From Alphaproteobacteria bacterium (lineage in GTDB: Bacteria; Pseudomonadota; Alphaproteobacteria; RUG11792), in the NCBI GenBank assembly GCA_017481035.1, contig JAFUQI010000024.1, positions 1-44,097 of the forward strand: a DNA stretch of 44,097 nt, written 5' to 3'. The translations under genes and the position numbers were made by a program. Of this stretch, positions 43,790-44,097 are shown piece by piece. Below the pieces are notes generated by a model. It was not told where the DNA came from. It searched no databases and worked only from the letters and a program-made list of their open reading frames with translations. How positions within the stretch are numbered: position 1 is the stretch's first letter; every line of letters starts with the position of its first letter.

Positions 43790-44097
43790 CTCCTCCACTA
43801 AACATGCAGCGCCCCGCGCAATTCCAGACGCCTGCTTATATGTATAGTAATCTAAGCCACCTTCACCGTTAGGTGAACCAGTGGCGGTCGCAGTGCGACA
43901 TCCATTACAGCAACCATCTATACGTTATATCACTTACCTATAAACAACCATATAAGACTACTACTATATTTTTTTGAAAAAAGGTTCGAAGAAAGAAATA
44001 TAAATGAAGCAAGCCGCTGTCAATGGCCTTTAGAGTGAAACGTGCCTTGACAGGTAAGGCTTAGCTGAATTGATATAATGCGAACAGCCTTTTTGAA
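43790..44097. repeat. Mosaic hairpin-repeat block 3 (cut by window end)
   Basis: Noncoding. It starts with an inverted, partly decayed GC-rich palindrome (43804-43840), then the hairpin CCAC-TTCACC-GTTA-GGTGAA-GTGG (43857-43884), a GTCGCAGTGCGAC stem (43887-43899), the TACTACTATATTTTTTTGAA and GGTTCGAAGAAAGAAATATA modules, the inverted repeat CTGTCAATGGC/GCCTTGACAG (44017-44053), TTGATATAATGCG, and GCCTTTTTGAA at the edge. The order is the same as in block 2. Confidence 0.7.

Overview
The window is AT-rich and densely coded. It looks like the chromosome of an obligate intracellular alphaproteobacterium of the Holosporales/Rickettsiales type. Supporting points are the adjacent uvrC-pgsA pair, a Rickettsia-like S-adenosylmethionine importer, a K+-independent H+-pyrophosphatase, Kdo transferase plus meso-DAP peptidoglycan genes (Gram-negative envelope), shortened complex I subunits, one type VI secretion baseplate gene, many secreted proteins of unknown family, and much gene decay beside repeats. 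The lineage is inferred from gene content only.

Layout. 0-6 kb: tail of an Rpn/PD-(D/E)XK nuclease, a translationally coupled rpe-heparinase-like-holB operon, a decayed small gene, and uvrC-pgsA on the minus strand. 6-13 kb: an outer-membrane barrel protein, tRNA-His and tRNA-Thr, orphan tssF, a secreted 526-residue protein, a NuoI-like ferredoxin overlapping the SAM importer, and a secreted coiled-coil protein. 13-21 kb: tRNA-Arg whose 3' part is antisense to the end of waaA; divergent murE-mrdA; a barrel protein with an 11-base G tract at its signal peptide; hppA. 21-31 kb: two repeat-rich noncoding zones flank a minus-strand block of a DUF4015-type lipoprotein, dnaE, a tandem-repeat secreted protein and an exported glycosyltransferase-like protein. 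The right zone also holds a cluster of DnaA-box-like sites. 31-34 kb: Vat-type acetyltransferase, rplI, and plus-strand dprA-radC. 34-44 kb: an array of large secreted proteins. Two are full-length paralogues, one of them split by a frameshift at an A7 run; one has an OTU-protease-like C-terminus; and one is a frameshifted pseudo-glycosyltransferase. The array is interrupted by birA-nuoN and tRNA-Val.

The least explained content is (a) a mosaic repeat family built from several hairpins, some with compensatory base changes between copies, together with GC-rich palindromes scattered over at least eight sites; (b) a short conserved motif, TTTATGGGAGTTTTTA, placed directly upstream of TTGACA promoters; and (c) secreted proteins sharing a Tyr/Asp-rich C-x8-C motif. 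The housekeeping genes cover DNA replication and repair, cell wall, LPS and energy metabolism. The secreted array and tssF are the plausible host-interaction part; that role is inference.
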